The notes: a model not told the origin generated them from the letters alone. A stretch of 64,000 bases of DNA from Tolypeutes matacus (GCA_026826555.1 JAKSZT010054335.1:9600533-9664532); one strand, 5' to 3'; positions 1 to 12,009 are shown, counted from the stretch's first letter. Numbers and translations: made by a program.

Positions 1-329
1 TGGTCTCCTTACCTTCTGTTAATTCCTTGCAGCTGCTCCTGCCTCCCCCAGGTGTTCAATTCACCCACAGTCTCTTGGAAGCTTCAGGTAACAATGAACC
101 CTCCAGCCTCTCTTATCAAAGGCTGGGAAGAAGATGCATGCAGAAAAGTGAGTCTCTTAGGAAATAATGGGGCCCTTTTTATTGTAATTTATATGGACTT
201 GACTATACAGAGTCCTGGGCTCAGGTTTCAAGGTCTATCGAATCTCAACTCTTCTAGGCTCACCTTCTGGGCCTTTGTGCCAGCCATTCAGCCTGCCCAG
301 TTGCTCCAATCCTGCCCGACTCTTAGGAT
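1..329. other. Unique noncoding DNA
   Basis: No repeat family or gene recognised. Moderately AT-rich. The one open frame here (from position 52) has no recognisable domain and runs on into the SINE, so it is not taken as coding. Confidence 0.5.
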
Positions 330-342
330 CCTAGACTCAGTT

Positions 343-525
343 GTTTTTTTTTTTAAGATTTTATTTATTTATTCATTCACCCCCCCCCTTGCTGCCTGTG
401 CTCACTGGGTCAGCTAACCACGCCGTGCAGGCGGGCCTGCCCTCACCAGGAGGCCCCGGGAACCGAACCCGGGGCGTCCCATATGGTAAACGGGAGCCCC
501 ACTGATTGAGCCACAGCTGCTTCCC
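343..525 (-). mobile_element. DAS-type tRNA-derived SINE
   Basis: On the minus strand the element starts GGGGAAGCAGCTGTGGCTC, which contains a pol III A box. It has a B box of the form GGTTCGGTTCC and ends in a T/A-rich (AAATAA)n-like tail followed by poly(A), seen on the plus strand as the T run at 343-375. It is flanked by a perfect 13-bp target-site duplication, CCTAGACTCAGTT at 330-342 and 526-538, which is the signature of L1-mediated retroposition. This SINE family is known from armadillos. It is the strongest clue to the source organism. Confidence 0.93.
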
Positions 526-538
526 CCTAGACTCAGTT

Positions 539-1715
539 TTGATCAGCCTGGATGGTGTCCAGGGTGTGTGTGACACACTCACTGGTGTGTCTTCATGGGG
601 GGTCGGGGGAGAAGCGAATAGCTGTAGCTGAGAGATGCACTCGGCAGTGACAGAGCTGGACCAGGCTGCACTCACCTCGGGCAACCAGTAAACCAGGTTG
701 GTGAAGGCAGTCTGGACAGGCCATTCTGGACAGCATTGGTCCTCAAAGTCGGGTGGATGGCAAGAGAGAGGGGACACTTAGACCGAGGCAAGACCCCAGC
801 CCATTGCCTGGGCATAGAATGAGCTCTTTCTGCTCGGAGGGCGGGCCAGCAAGGGTGGGCAGAGCCATGAGGAGGCAGCGATGCAGCAGGAGTCAGAGAA
901 GGCCTCCCACCTCAGTGCTCCCCGACAAACCAGACACATTATTCACTAGGTGCTTCAAACACCAGGGATTTAATTCAGGGAACTGGCTACACTGGTATGG
1001 AAATGCTCAAAAAGAGATAACAAACAAACAAACAAACAAAAACGATAGGAAGGGCTTCCACACCTGGAGTGGGGGCTGGGATGACAGAACCAGGAGCTCC
1101 AAGAGTGGCTCCTAAGGAGCTGGCCACAGGAAATCCTAGTCCAAAGACTGGGCAGATAGGATGGCCGGTGGGAATTGGGGCGTGTGCTTGGCATGTGTGT
1201 CCCAGGCTCCCTGGACGCTCTCTAGGGCAGATGGACCCTGAATCTAGGCTCGCCTGTTCTTAGCGTGGTAACCCTAAGAGATCCGCTTAGGCCTGGAGCA
1301 GCTGGGAAGGCTGACCCAGCAGGTGAGAAGTCCCCAGAACCTCCACGTAGAAGAGCCAAGGCTGGCAGCACCTGAAAACCTAGCCCAGGATGATGAGAGA
1401 CAAGATGGTCAAGAGGCAGAATGCAGAGGAGGGTTAGGCACGGACACCTGAGCACGCGTCCACGGGTAGTGTGGAGCCATCAGAAAGGGAGAGAGGTGGC
1501 CACCTGATCCAGAGATGCAGGTTCCTGGAAGAAAAAGGAGGAAAGTACAGGGCAAGGTGGAAAATTTAAGTGTTCCAGAAAAGCCAAAGGGTGAATGAAA
1601 AAATATATAAGTATATTATGTGAAATATGAATATGGGTAGAATTGTATATATAAGACCATTTTTCCTTGAAGCTGAACAAACGTAAGTTAATACTACACA
1701 ATGTTATTAGACAAA
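539..1715. other. Unique noncoding DNA with a short (CAAA)n tract
   Basis: No gene or repeat family recognised apart from a (CAAA)n microsatellite at about 1020-1046. Several overlapping short frames exist on both strands and none has a recognisable domain. Confidence 0.45.
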
Positions 1716-2218
1716 AACAAAAGATTGTGCTAAGTGAAGAAGACCAGATACAGAGAACTACATATTGCATGATTCCATTTATACGAAATGTAAATATAAA
1801 TCAATTCATAAAGATGAAAGATTAGTTGTTATGTGGGTCTGAGGAAGGCATGCTAAGGGGTTTAGGTCTTTCTTTTTGGAGTAATGAAATTGTTCTAGAA
1901 TTTTTAGGGTGATGAGTGTACAACATTGTGATTATCCTAGAAGCCATTGATTGCATACTTTAGATCAAATAGCCAGAAACAGCGGCTATGTACAGTGGGG
2001 GAAGCATAGAGAGATTGGGAGGTGGGGAATTTTCTTGTTTGTTTCTTTGTCTGTTTTTCTGTTTATTTTTATTAATGTTGAAATAGTGAAAATGCTCTAA
2101 TAATGATTGAAGTGATGAATGCACAACTAAGTGATTATAGCAAATATCATTGATTGTACACCTCAGAGGAACTGTATGCTTTAAATTAATGTGTATCAAT
2201 GAAATTGATTTTTTTAAA
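1716..2218 (+). mobile_element. L1 3' end, two tandem 3'-UTR segments
   Basis: The left part (1716-1970) matches the end of L1 ORF2 and the L1 3' UTR: a 'gctaagtgaag' block, then 'gattccattta', then a 'gtgatgagtgtacaac' block and 'cattgattgcatacttt'. A second 3'-UTR segment follows at about 1975-2218 and repeats the same landmarks ('gatgaatgcacaact', 'cattgattgtacacc'). Either two L1 3' ends landed side by side or one was duplicated. No coding capacity. Confidence 0.75.
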
Positions 2219-2859
2219 AGTCAAACCATAAAAAAATATTTTTAAAAAATAGGAACAACTTTATCACATTGGAAATAAAGATAAAGAAATTTAAAAGGTG
2301 AGCATTCAGGGAATAATCAGTGATAAAGACCGTTGATAAATAAGATTCCCAGAGGAAAGGGAAAAGAACAGGGGCCTAAGCAAAAGTATTGGCTTTTTAA
2401 ACAGGGGGAGACACCCCTTCTTCCTCTGAAACGAGAGGGGAGCAATCTGGAGTCTCCCCAGCTCTCACCCCCACAGCTGTGTGCTACCTGCGCGTGTCTG
2501 CCGCTCCGCCGTTTCTATGAGCTGTCTGCGCCCCTCTGTAGCCACCCTCCCCACTCACGCCTAGATTGTCAGCGCTCGGACTTTATAAAATTACGCATCA
2601 CAGTGAGAATCACAGTTTATGCTGCAATACAGAGCAAATTTAACTGAACTGAGTCAGGGAATTCACAAGCCAATACTTTTCCTTACTACATGCTGCACAC
2701 TAATATTTTCTACCCTGTTCTGTTCTATTTTATAATGTCAATAATCAGCCACAAATTGCACAATTGCAGATTCTACTGTCTACTGTCTCTCCTGTCCTCC
2801 AGAATATTGTTTTGGCTTTTCTCTCCTCTCTCCCCTGATTTCCTATTAAATCATTCCCG
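2219..2859. other. AT-rich unique DNA
   Basis: No gene recognised. The right end (from about 2750) is pyrimidine-rich and may be a degraded upstream part of the L2 that is clear from 2860. Confidence 0.4.
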
Positions 2860-3010
2860 TTAGCATATAAACATGCTCTTATTTCCCCCATCTTGTAAAA
2901 ATTTATTCCATCTCTCTGCTAACCTTTATGGCACACTTCCTGGAACACGTTGTGTGATTATGCCTCTGTGTGTCCTCTTGAACCTACTCCTAAGGAGTCC
3001 CAGCAGGAAA
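2860..3010 (+). mobile_element. L2 (LINE-2) ORF2 fragment
   Basis: The run 'ccatctctctgctaacctttatggcacacttcctgg' is paralleled by the reverse-transcriptase region of L2, and it continues through 'tctcttgaaccca'-like sequence. The homology breaks at about 3010 and appears to resume at 4036, where the next part of the L2 frame is found. Confidence 0.6.
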
Positions 3011-3189
3011 TAAATGGCAGACCCCAGATGGTGAATGGGGCAAGTTCAAAGAAGGGGGCAGAGAAGTTCTGGCTGAGTTTTAGGGAGAACAACAAACTGA
3101 GTGCCACCACCAGCCTAGGCCTGCAGCAGCAGAGAGTGGGCGGCCACGGGAAGGCAGCCTGGCAGCTGGGTCTCTGTGGGGGGCTCAGG

Positions 3190-3655
3190 TCACCTGCTCA
3201 AAGCCCTCCCGTGGCCCCTCCTCTCGCCAAGGCTCAGGACCTGCTGGCCTCCCTGCAGATGCCCTGCGCTGGCCTCCGCAGCCCCTGACCACCTCGCACC
3301 GCCGTGCAGGTGACCTCACGGCTCCACACGTGCACTGGCCCCGTGCCAGCTTCAGGGCGTCGGCCTTTGCTGGCCCATCGACCGCTCGCCGCTGCCTCGC
3401 CTCGTTCCGACCGCGGCGCAGAAGCCTGCTTGTCAGGGAGGCACCCAGAGGCTCCTCCCTGCCGGCCTCCCTTCCTCGGGGCTCGCACCAGTGTCTTCAC
3501 TTAGCTCTTTTGCTGATTGTGCGTCTCTTTAGACTAGAAAAGAAACTCTGCCAGAGCAGGGGTGCTTCGTGTGTTTGGCCCCCTTGTCCCAGCTCCCGGG
3601 GGGAGGCCTGAAATGGCAATAGACACTAAATAAATAAATAGGTGAGTGAGTAAAT
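3190..3655 (+). mobile_element. L2 3' end
   Basis: The left part follows the pyrimidine-rich 3' half of L2 ('aagccctcccgtggc', 'cagggcgtcggcctttgctgg'). The right end has the L2 terminus: 'agactagaaa' then 'ctctgccagagcagggg', a 'cacactaaataaata'-type ending and short TGAG repeats. It is more GC-rich than typical L2, so divergence is high. It lies between two pieces of L2 ORF2 (2860-3010 and 4036-4760), so it is probably a separate L2 copy. Confidence 0.65.
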
Positions 3656-4035
3656 AGCTAGATGATGACAGGGGAAAGTTCTTGGAGGGAGAGAAGAAGG
3701 AATTCAACCTAGGATAGGCGGGTGCCAAGAGACAACAATCTGTCCTGGGCCCAGCCTCAAGCTCCTTCTCCTTCTAAGCAACCTGGAAACGGTCCTTTCA
3801 GTGGAGGCAGCCTCTGAGCTTCTAATTAAAGGTCCCCAGTGGGCCGACTCTTTCCACCTGGGAGAGCAGCGAGCAGAGCCATCGCAAAGGCGGTCCCCAG
3901 GGAAAGCTACCCCACCGAGCGGAAGTATTCAAGTGCACGCAGAGAGAAACGAGCCCCGAGCTTCTCACTCGCGAACAATTTCTGTTCGCTATTTTCTCTT
4001 CAGGCCATTAAAATCTAGCACCTGCCCTGACAGCA
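3656..4035. other. Unassigned DNA between L2 pieces
   Basis: Nothing recognised. It separates the L2 3' end from the L2 ORF2 segment and is not clearly repeat-derived. Confidence 0.35.
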
Positions 4036-4760
4036 CCCTGCAACTCCTCTTGCAAAGTCATTACGAAGGTTAGTGACCTCCATGTTGCCAAAGTCAACGG
4101 GGGGCTTTCCATCCCCAGCTGGACAGTCGGCCCTTCTCTCCCTCTTGGCCACCTCACCTGGCTTCCCTCCCACCTCAGGACTCAGTGGTCTCGGCGGTCT
4201 CTCTCTCCCTTTCCCTCTCTCCCTCTCCCTCTCCCTCCTTCTCTCCCTCTCCCTCTCTCTCATTCCCAGTGGCTCATCCTTCTCTCCCCACCCTCTAAAT
4301 ATTGGAGCGACTTGGGGCCCTGTCCCAGGCTCTGTTCTAGGAAATGGCTTTAAATCCCATTGCCTCATTGATCATTAGATAATTTAAATACCTTTAAACA
4401 CCATCTACACACCATGCCTGCTCCATCCCACACCCCTCTTGCAAGTACCACACCCAGAGTGGCTACTCAACCTCTCCAGCCAAATGTTCATGTTTCATTT
4501 CCCATCCCCAGAAAACTGTGTCTCTGCCATTTTCCCTCTCCCAGAAAATGGCACCATCATTCCCCTAGTTCTCTAAGTCAGGAACTGAAAGTCATACTTG
4601 ACTCTTCCTTTTAATAACTCTTAAATCTAATTCAACAGCGAATATTATATTCTCTTCCAAAACGTACTCCAAACACTTCTATCCCTCTCCTGCCCCTTGC
4701 CAAAGCTGTCTCAGACCTGAATATTGTAACGACAACCAAACTGGGCCAAATGGCCCCATC
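4036..4760 (+). mobile_element. L2 ORF2 segment with a CT-rich expansion
   Basis: Landmarks of the L2 reverse-transcriptase frame appear in the right order: 'gttagtgacctccatgttgcc', then a 'cctctaaatattggagcg' block, 'ggctttaaatcc', and later 'cttgactcttcc' and 'gacctgaatattgtaac'. A pyrimidine microsatellite, (CTCTCC)n-like, has expanded inside it at about 4196-4262. The frame is thoroughly broken. This is a very old relic. Confidence 0.7.
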
Positions 4761-4789
4761 CAGTGAAATCTTTGGCTTCAACTTGTAAG

Positions 4790-4960
4790 ACATTCAACTT
4801 AAAAAGCTTACATAATAAAGACATTTATTACCTCACGTAGCAAGAAAGTCCACAGACTGAGCAGGCCCCAGGTTTTAAATCAGTAACTCAAATATGCCGT
4901 CCAAGACCGTCCTTCTCTCTCTCTTCATCGCCTCCACATGACTCGGGCACAAGGGGACCC
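4790..4960. repeat. Probable ancient interspersed repeat, family not assigned
   Basis: The stretch 'aataaagacatttattacctcacgtagcaagaaagtcc' is of a kind I associate with an old dispersed mammalian repeat, but I cannot name the family with confidence. Confidence 0.3.
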
Positions 4961-5379
4961 GATGGGAACAGGAAGCCCGTGACCTTACTGGGCTGTGAAG
5001 AAGCCCTTTGTCTCTGACCCCAGAGTCTCATTCTTCTGCCGTGTCCTGTCAGCTGCGGCAGGCCAGCTGGTCAGCGTGCAAACAGGGTGCAAGGCAGACC
5101 CTCCAGCCCGGGCAGCCCCCAGCGGCCCTGAGGCCATGCTTGCAATCTCACCCCGCCGTTCCCCATTGTTCCTCTCAGATGCTGCCAGCTTGCTCGAACC
5201 ACCTGTTTCCCTGCCCACACCTGCTGGACAAAACTTTCAAATCTCCAAGACCTGCCACATATTTTCAGGCAGGTCGAGTTCCAGGCCAGTCCTGCCCGCC
5301 CTTCCCCACAATATGGTTTCATGAACCAAATACGTCATTAATAACGTCGGCGATAAGGATTCCCCGGCACCTAGGGTGA

Positions 5380-5700
5380 GCCTTTGGCAGTCGCGTGTGC
5401 ACATTTGCCCCTTCAGTGCCAGGGGCAATTTTGTTAAGAGAAAAGAGGAGACCACCCCCCCCGACCCTGGCACCTGATTGGCGCGGAGGGAAGCCCAGCT
5501 GGCTCGCAAAGCGCCGCGGCAGGGCCCTTGGATCAGGAGGAGGGGCCGCCTCGCCGTCTTGCCCGACGTGCCCCAGACTCTGCGCAGAGACACTTTCCCA
5601 GGCCGCCGAGGGGATGCCACCCAGCTGCTGGGCCGCCGTAACGGGAGAGCGCCTGTGTGCGAGCGCTGCACTCCAGCGCTGCGTCCGTGATTTTACGCAG
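5380..5700. other. CpG-rich block
   Basis: GC-rich with frequent CpG (for example around 5500-5690). No exon or recognisable protein. The frames on both strands here are best explained by base composition. Confidence 0.4.
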
Positions 5701-5909
5701 TCATCACGAGCAGCCTAAGCTTTCACGGTCCTTACGGCCACGTGTCTAACTGAAATTGCCACTCACTCCGAGTTTGCTTCACATTTAACAGCAATACCCA
5801 TCAAAGAAGTAATGATCATAGTAATTGCAATTATAAAAACAATGTCTAGCGCTTATACTCACAGATAAGTTACAAGCTTCAGCTCTTGCCTAGAGCGACC
5901 GGTGGCCGC

Positions 5910-5919
5910 NNNNNNNNNN
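5910..5919. other. Assembly gap (10 N)
   Basis: Ten Ns, a size that is usually arbitrary. The gap abuts the 33-bp tandem repeat to its right, so the repeat probably caused the break in the assembly. Confidence 0.98.
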
Positions 5920-5923
5920 CACA

Positions 5924-5998
5924 CTGGCGTGGATGCACTGGGGCACGGGGAAAGCGCTGGCGTGGACGCACTGGGACACGGGGGACACACTGGCGTGG
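5924..5998 (+). repeat. 33-bp minisatellite at a gap edge
   Basis: Two full units (5924-5956 and 5957-5989) and the start of a third. Each begins CTGGCGTGG and contains GCACTGGG(G/A)CACGGGG. The array runs into the 10-N gap, so its true copy number is unknown. The period is a multiple of three, which keeps a reading frame open (11-residue units). Confidence 0.85.
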
Positions 5999-6179
5999 CC
6001 CCGCAGGGAGGACGTGGGCTTTGATGGGCACCTGCCGCGGAAGCAGGGCTGCCAGGTGCTCTGATCCCTCAGCACCTGCACAGAAGGTATCGTCACCCCC
6101 AAGTCACCGGGTCACAGTCGCCAGCCAAATGGCAGGGCGCCGCCGCGGCTCAGCACAGAGCGTGCCGCCCGTCATGATT

Positions 6180-6330
6180 AAGAGCACTGAGATTCGTATC
6201 TGAATGTGGTCAGAAGGGGAGATGGTAGGTTGCACACGTGGTAACAGAGTAAAATTCTTTGAAAAGCCACGGAGCTGCACTGCACAAACAGTGCCCTACG
6301 GTACGCCGAGGACTGGGGCTCAGGACAGTC
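6180..6330 (+). mobile_element. L1 3'-UTR fragment
   Basis: It parallels the L1 3' UTR at 58860-58990 in this same window. Shared landmarks are 'tctgaatg', 'ggggaga/ggggaag', 'ggtaacagagtaaaa', 'ttgaaaag' and 'ctgcactgcac'. Diverged, and no coding capacity. Confidence 0.6.
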
Positions 6331-7244
6331 ATAAAAGAGTGCGTCCATCACCTGAAGCAAGAGTTCCGCAGGGGTGCAGGCGAACCTTGGAAACACCAGG
6401 CCTGAGGTGTGCTTGTAAAAGCTACTAGTGTGCAAAGAAAGGGAAACTATAGAAAAAGAGTTCTTTCTGCAAAAGGTACAATTGTACACTTAGAACAGCC
6501 AAGGATGGTAACCAAAATTATTAGTAGTAAAGACAGGAAAAGAAATCCATGGGAAATCTGTTATCTTTATACGGAGCTTTGCTACTTTTTAATCTCTACA
6601 TAGCATAACATTTATTAATGCTGAAGAAATTAAATTACAGTAGAGATATTAAGCCAGATACACTCAAGACACATCAAAAGAGCACAGTTTTTCCAATTAG
6701 TCGGCATGATTGGGCCACTCGTTCCCTGATTCATTCTTTGATTATTTATTCATGAACCAAAGCCAAGACCATGTCAGGGGAGAGGGGCTGCCCCATGGCC
6801 AGTCCTGAGAAGCTGGACGTTCGCACGTGGTGGTTAGACACGTCGGTGGGAGCTGGGGGCCGGGGCACAGGCTGGGCCGCCCCCCAAACCTGCAGGCAGA
6901 TAACAAAACGGAGGCCGCGTGTTCCTGGGCAGCTCGAGCTTTCCCCTGGCTGCGCAGCTGGGATGCGCCGTCTTCTCACAGACAGAGCTGCCGGCATTGG
7001 GAGCCCGTGATGGAGAGTCGAGGCCAAACGCCCCAGAGGGACGGCCGTGAAGGGGACGGCCCTCCTGGGAAGACTCGGCGGGTCTCAAGACGCCCCCCCT
7101 TGTTTAAATGCCATCCCTTTTACTGCAGAGCCCTGGTTCCACATAGTTCTTAGCCAGACTTTAGCACTCAGTCACACCACCACTGCCCTCCTGTAGACAC
7201 TGAGCAAGAAAGATTTTAGCAAACGTTCCTCTAAGAGCAGGAAT
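6331..7244. other. Unique noncoding DNA
   Basis: The left half is AT-rich and the right half (6770-7110) GC-rich. Overlapping frames in the GC-rich half have no recognised domain. No repeat family assigned. Confidence 0.45.
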
Positions 7245-7335
7245 TGGGAGCAGGTGGACTGGATCTGGGCCTCAGCTCAGCCTCACACTGTAATCGGGAG
7301 GCAGTCATCTAATCTCTCGAAACCTCCATTTTCCC
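7245..7335 (+). repeat. MIR SINE relic
   Basis: The pattern 'gcctcagctcagcctcac', then 'cagtcatctaatctctcgaaacctccattttcccc' matches the core and 3' part of MIR (loss of acidic-looking 'cttaacctctctgaacctcagttttccc' identity by mutation). Short and old. Confidence 0.55.
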
Positions 7336-7720
7336 CAAAACATCTTATTATGGAAAATTTCAAATAAAAGGCAAAGTGGAAAGAATTCTACAGCTAACAC
7401 CCACAATCTGCCACCTAGACTTTACACTAACATTTTACTTTATCGTAAATGTTTTCATGTAGCTACTCTCCATCTACCCATTAATCCATCTTATTCTTTG
7501 GATGGACTGCAAAGTAAATTGCAGATAATAGTACACCCCGCTAAACGCGTCGGCCTGTAGTTAATGATAATTAATTAGTGATAATTGGCTGGAGTTGTAC
7601 TGCATAAAGATGCGTGGACCGTGCGTGTACACCGCTGAATTTTGACAGACGCGTGTCCCGATGTAACCCAAGCCTCTGTCAGGAAAATTCTCCTGTGGAG
7701 CCTCCGTTTTCACTTGGAGA
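7336..7720 (-). mobile_element. Old L1 3'-UTR fragment (antisense)
   Basis: It begins with 'ttattatggaaaatttcaaa' and later has 'ccgctgaattttgacagacg' and 'gatgtaacccaagcctctgtcagg'. All of these are recurrent in antisense 3' UTRs of ancient mammalian L1. Subfamily not assigned. Confidence 0.5.
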
Positions 7721-9150
7721 AAGTAGCTGAGAGTGCCTGTCTCCGAGAGCATCGTGACGGCCATTCGAGTCCGTGTGGAAAGTGCCCTCGACCTGTCAGA
7801 GGGTGCAGGGCGCGGCCTCACCTCCGTGAGTGCTCGGCGGTGGCCGTTCTCCCTCGCTGAGTGCTGCTCACAGATGGGCGCAGCGGCTGGGGTGTGGAAT
7901 CACAAGTCTGGTGCGTGCTTTTAAAATGGTCTTTCCTTGGGTTTCCAACAGAAGCACATTACCTCCCTCCTTGCCTTACTGTTCGGGTCTTCCTGTCATT
8001 TGATGTTTGTGTTACAGAAAAACAATCACTCGGGCTCTTGATTGTAAAAAACAAACAAATATAAGCAGCAGCAGCTACTTTCCCCCTCTTCCTCAAAGAC
8101 AGCACAGCGAGGTCACCACGTCTGAGTCCAGGCTCCCTGCCTTGGGGGGAGGCTGCAGGTATTTTGTATTTCAAGGACTGTAGGGCTCTAGATAACCCCG
8201 TCACGCCCCCACCCCAACGCCTTGTTTGGAAAAGTCTGGCACTTCGGGAGACGGCAAACCAGGAGAAGGGAATTGAATAGGAGCGGGCGGCCAGGGACGT
8301 GTTCTGATGAAAGGACAAGGTCGAAGGTAGACGACGGCCAGCGGTGGCCGCGCGACCCACGTCCCGGGACGGGCAGACAAGACGGGGCTGTGGGCCGCAG
8401 GCGCCTGTGGACCCGGGGGCCCCAGCGGCCCCGCCCCCAGCACCCCAGGCCCTTGCGGGAGGCGGGTGTGCGTGGTGGGGGCTGGGGTGGAAGGAAGCCC
8501 CGGCAGGGCACGTCTCCGGTCCCACTCACGGGGCAAGCACACGGGCTCCTCCCCTGAGGGAGCGACGGAAGGCACCCATGTTAGCATTTGGTTTTGTTTC
8601 CCATCGAATCTCGGTCAAGCTTAATTTCACGCTTGGGAGAAAAGCACTTAGGATGCCTTTCAAACAACACACATTACCTTAACCATCACAGTCCTCTTCA
8701 CCCACACAGTCCTTAAAGCCTGAGTCAGCTTCCTCTTTGACATACAAAACCGCGTCTTTCTAACAAAGCAGCAGACTTAGATCTGGGAGCTCTGGGCCTG
8801 ATGTCCTGGCTGGAAGCCGAGCATCCTCAGCGAAGCCTGAGACATCTAAGACAGGATGGTAGGGAGAGCCTGGCTTGGCTCTCCATCGGCTGGATTTTGC
8901 TTCTCTACTCCTAACAGGGGTGCTGATAATAACAGGCGACCAGCAGGTGCTTCCCGCGCCTCGTCGCAGTGAGCGCCCAGCTCGGCCGCACGGCGAGGAC
9001 CAGCTTCGCCTTCACCTCACAAGTCAGACGTGACGTAGAGAGGATCAAACACGCTCCCCAAGGCAGAGCTGCCTACACCGCTGCCTTCACTGGGTTCCGG
9101 AATGTACCATGCAATGACCCCCGCCCAGAAAATTCTTGTGTGCCTCTACT
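7721..9150. other. Unassigned, with a CpG-rich block at 8080-8560
   Basis: 8080-8560 is GC-rich with many CpGs and yields several long overlapping frames on both strands (for example one of 188 codons on the minus strand, 7959-8525). None shows a domain and they overlap in different frames, which is the behaviour of GC-rich noncoding DNA. The rest is unremarkable. Confidence 0.45.
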
Positions 9151-10030
9151 TTTTTAAAATTAAAAAACATTCCGAAAAAAAAACAAAAAAAATTCTCTTA
9201 CCAATTCTGTATTGCTGACTTCCAAATGTCCATGGACTATGAAATAATCATTGTTTTACAATTTTTTCAACTGAGAAATGTGTTTCAAATGATTCATTTG
9301 TCACTCTGAGAGCTTCAGCAAAAGATGCTGACATTCCTGAACATCCCTTTCAGGAAATGTATCCGCATAACTTGTGTGTTGCAGGCACAAGGGGAGACCC
9401 AAAATCCTTTTAAACATCATTTCAAAGTTACATATTAGATATATTAATATTTCTTAGTTGATGTGAGAAATCATTTTGTTTAAAACTAATTTGGGCAATG
9501 TATTAATTTGCCCAACAGTGGTAGATTGTAAACCTTTTTATCATCCAGTATATTATATTATCAAAGTACCAAAAAGAATATTTTGAGGGTATAAATCTTT
9601 AAAAAGCAGAACTATGAATGCATTTCCCTTTAATATATTCTATATGTTAACCTAGTTTGTCAGGTTCCAGTCACAGTTCCATGGAGCTATTTCTATGTCA
9701 CTGAAGAGACATAATTAACCTGACTTTCTAACTCATTTCATGCAAACACTGAGCCAAAGGCAGTAACTTGAAAGTTAGGCCATTACCAATAGCTCCGTTA
9801 TCTGGTGGTGAGGTTAACGCCATGTAATCAGGTCTTAGGTTTCCACGTAGTGTCTGTCAGGTAAGCAAAATCTCACTGCCAAAGAGTTCCTAAAACAGTA
9901 AAAGAAATTAACTGTATCTAAGTTAAGTCTCAAATAGTATACATATTAATTTTGAAATCTCTGCTATTTCTTCAAAATATTAAATAAGAGTACAAATTTT
10001 TTTTTCCATCCTAACGTTTGACCACAGCAT
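9151..10030. other. AT-rich, CpG-poor unique DNA (candidate conserved noncoding)
   Basis: Long single-copy AT-rich stretch with almost no CpG, no recognisable repeat and no long frame. It contains several near-palindromic and homeodomain-type TAAT cores. It looks unlike the surrounding decayed repeats. Conservation cannot be shown from one sequence. Confidence 0.3.
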
Positions 10031-11600
10031 AATTCCCAGGACACTGTTTTGTAAATGCATTTGTCTCGACTGTAGTTCTAAAGGAGTAAAGTGTCCAAGA
10101 GGGAAAGCTGGCATGTTAGGAGGCCGTCCACTCCAGAGGTGACGTCAACAAGGTGAGATAACCAGCGAATTCATTGGCGGGTGAAGTTTTCATTCCTCAT
10201 TCCTTCTTTCACTCAGCTTTCCGAACCCTCCTGGCCTTTGGGACATTTCACTAAAGTAAACTATTACCAGTGCTTGAAAAATAAATCCAAACCTTCATCA
10301 TGTCTTACATCTGTGACCTTTACGCTCTCTCAATAATCTACATAATATATGTCGGTTGCAATCAAGAGGTGAAGACTCATTTAAGGTAATAAATGACTGT
10401 TTTTCCAATATCCGAGTTCCCCAGTTAGTCACATGCTCAGGTGTCCTTTGCTGCTGAAGAGTGCTGGTCTCAGTTCCCTCCTCAGCCTGCGTCGTAATCA
10501 GCTTTTATTCAGAGGTTCCAAATGCTCGAGCCAGTCACAGCTCTGCGAGAAGAAATGTCCGTCCCACCCGCGTCTCACCACAAGGGCTGAGCCGGATGCC
10601 ACCTCAACTCCCCAAGGTCACACAGAGGACCTTTGGCCAAAACGTGGAAAAAGAACTCTTGGCCCTAGTTCCCAAATAACCTGGGATTTTGACAATAATA
10701 TCAACCCTGTGTCAGGATTAGATGAATCAAAATCACCAGTCTTTAACCCATCACATGTCCTTTAACATTTATTACTGAAAAACTGTGAACTGGCACTTTC
10801 TGGGTACTTGGTAGATCTCTGTGAAATGTATGAGTTGGTCAATCAGTCTCTCAATTGCTAATCTCTTTCCTGTGCTTTTGTTCTGTACTCTTCATGGCTA
10901 GAAGTAAAATAAATGGATAAACAGTGTTTAACCAATTTTTGCAGTAAAAAAAAGCAAAATAAAATGCACCTATAGCAAACATCCATGAAGCTGAAAAGTC
11001 AAGCTTGTAGTTACCTCTAAGGTGAGAAGAAAGAGAAAAGCCTGCAGGAGGGTTATAACTATATATGTGAAAACTTTTATTCCTTTGGGAAAAAGGAGTT
11101 CACAGACAATACAGCAAATTACATTTGACAGATGAGCTCCCTTGGTATCTGTTTTCTTACTTTCTGAAAGTTGGAATATTTCATGGTTTAAATTTTAGTA
11201 AAACAATGTTCTTAAATTTGAGTAATGGAAAGACAAAATTTAAAGGGAAAATATCACAGAGGCCCAAAGTATATCTGCAGACCCGGTTTGAGAAAAACTG
11301 AAATAGAGTATTGAGTAGAAGAGGGAAATTAAGGGCAGAGCTTGTATACTTTGGCTCTTTATCCCTGTGGGTGGAGTTCAGCTGTGCCCATGTCTAAGAG
11401 CTCTGCTCCGGGGACCTGGCTGCTCCTTACTTGACTTGCTCTGTCCGTTCCTCAGTAACTCTTAGTCTTCAAGGTCTTTTGTGGCCTCATAATTAAACCA
11501 GATTTGTTCAATCCCTAAAACAATTACGCATCAATAAATTAGGATATGCAGGAGTTGTCTTGTATTCAAATTTTAGTTGTGAGGTTTTGGAATTTTTAGT
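10031..11600. other. Unique noncoding DNA
   Basis: No gene or repeat family recognised. AT-rich from about 10760 onward. A frame at 10433-10765 has no domain. Confidence 0.4.
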
Positions 11601-11609
11601 ATACAGCGA

Positions 11610-11700
11610 AAAAGAGGAAGGAGCAGTAGCAGGAGAAGGGAGAAGGGAGGAAGAAAGAAAAAGAATAGAAAAAGAGAAGAGGGAAAAAGAAAGATAAGTA
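11610..11700 (+). repeat. Purine-rich low-complexity tract
   Basis: An almost uninterrupted run of A and G on the plus strand (GGAAGAAAG-type units). Such tracts can adopt triplex structures, but nothing here shows a function. Confidence 0.8.
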
Positions 11701-12009
11701 CTAGATTTGTTTATTTTCAGAAGTCAGAGTATTTCATCATAGAAAAGAGAAGAGTGAGAAATTTTGTACCATTCTCTGTATACTTGCAAGTATATAAAGG
11801 ACTAATCTATAAGTAATTCTGTAATTGTATAAAGTCTTAAAAACAGATTTTTAAAAATTGACCCGCTCACACACATTTGGTGTTTGGACTCTCATTCCTA
11901 GAAGAAGGTGATAAATGAAATCAGAGTTCATTGCATTCTTTCTCATCTAAGTACATAAACAGCTACTTCCTTCATTCCAACAGATCGAAGAAGTTAGCCA
12001 AAATCATCC

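Noticed and set aside
343..525. tRNA gene
   Set aside because: A and B boxes are present but the sequence is a SINE with a poly(A) tail and target-site duplication. No complete cloverleaf was established.
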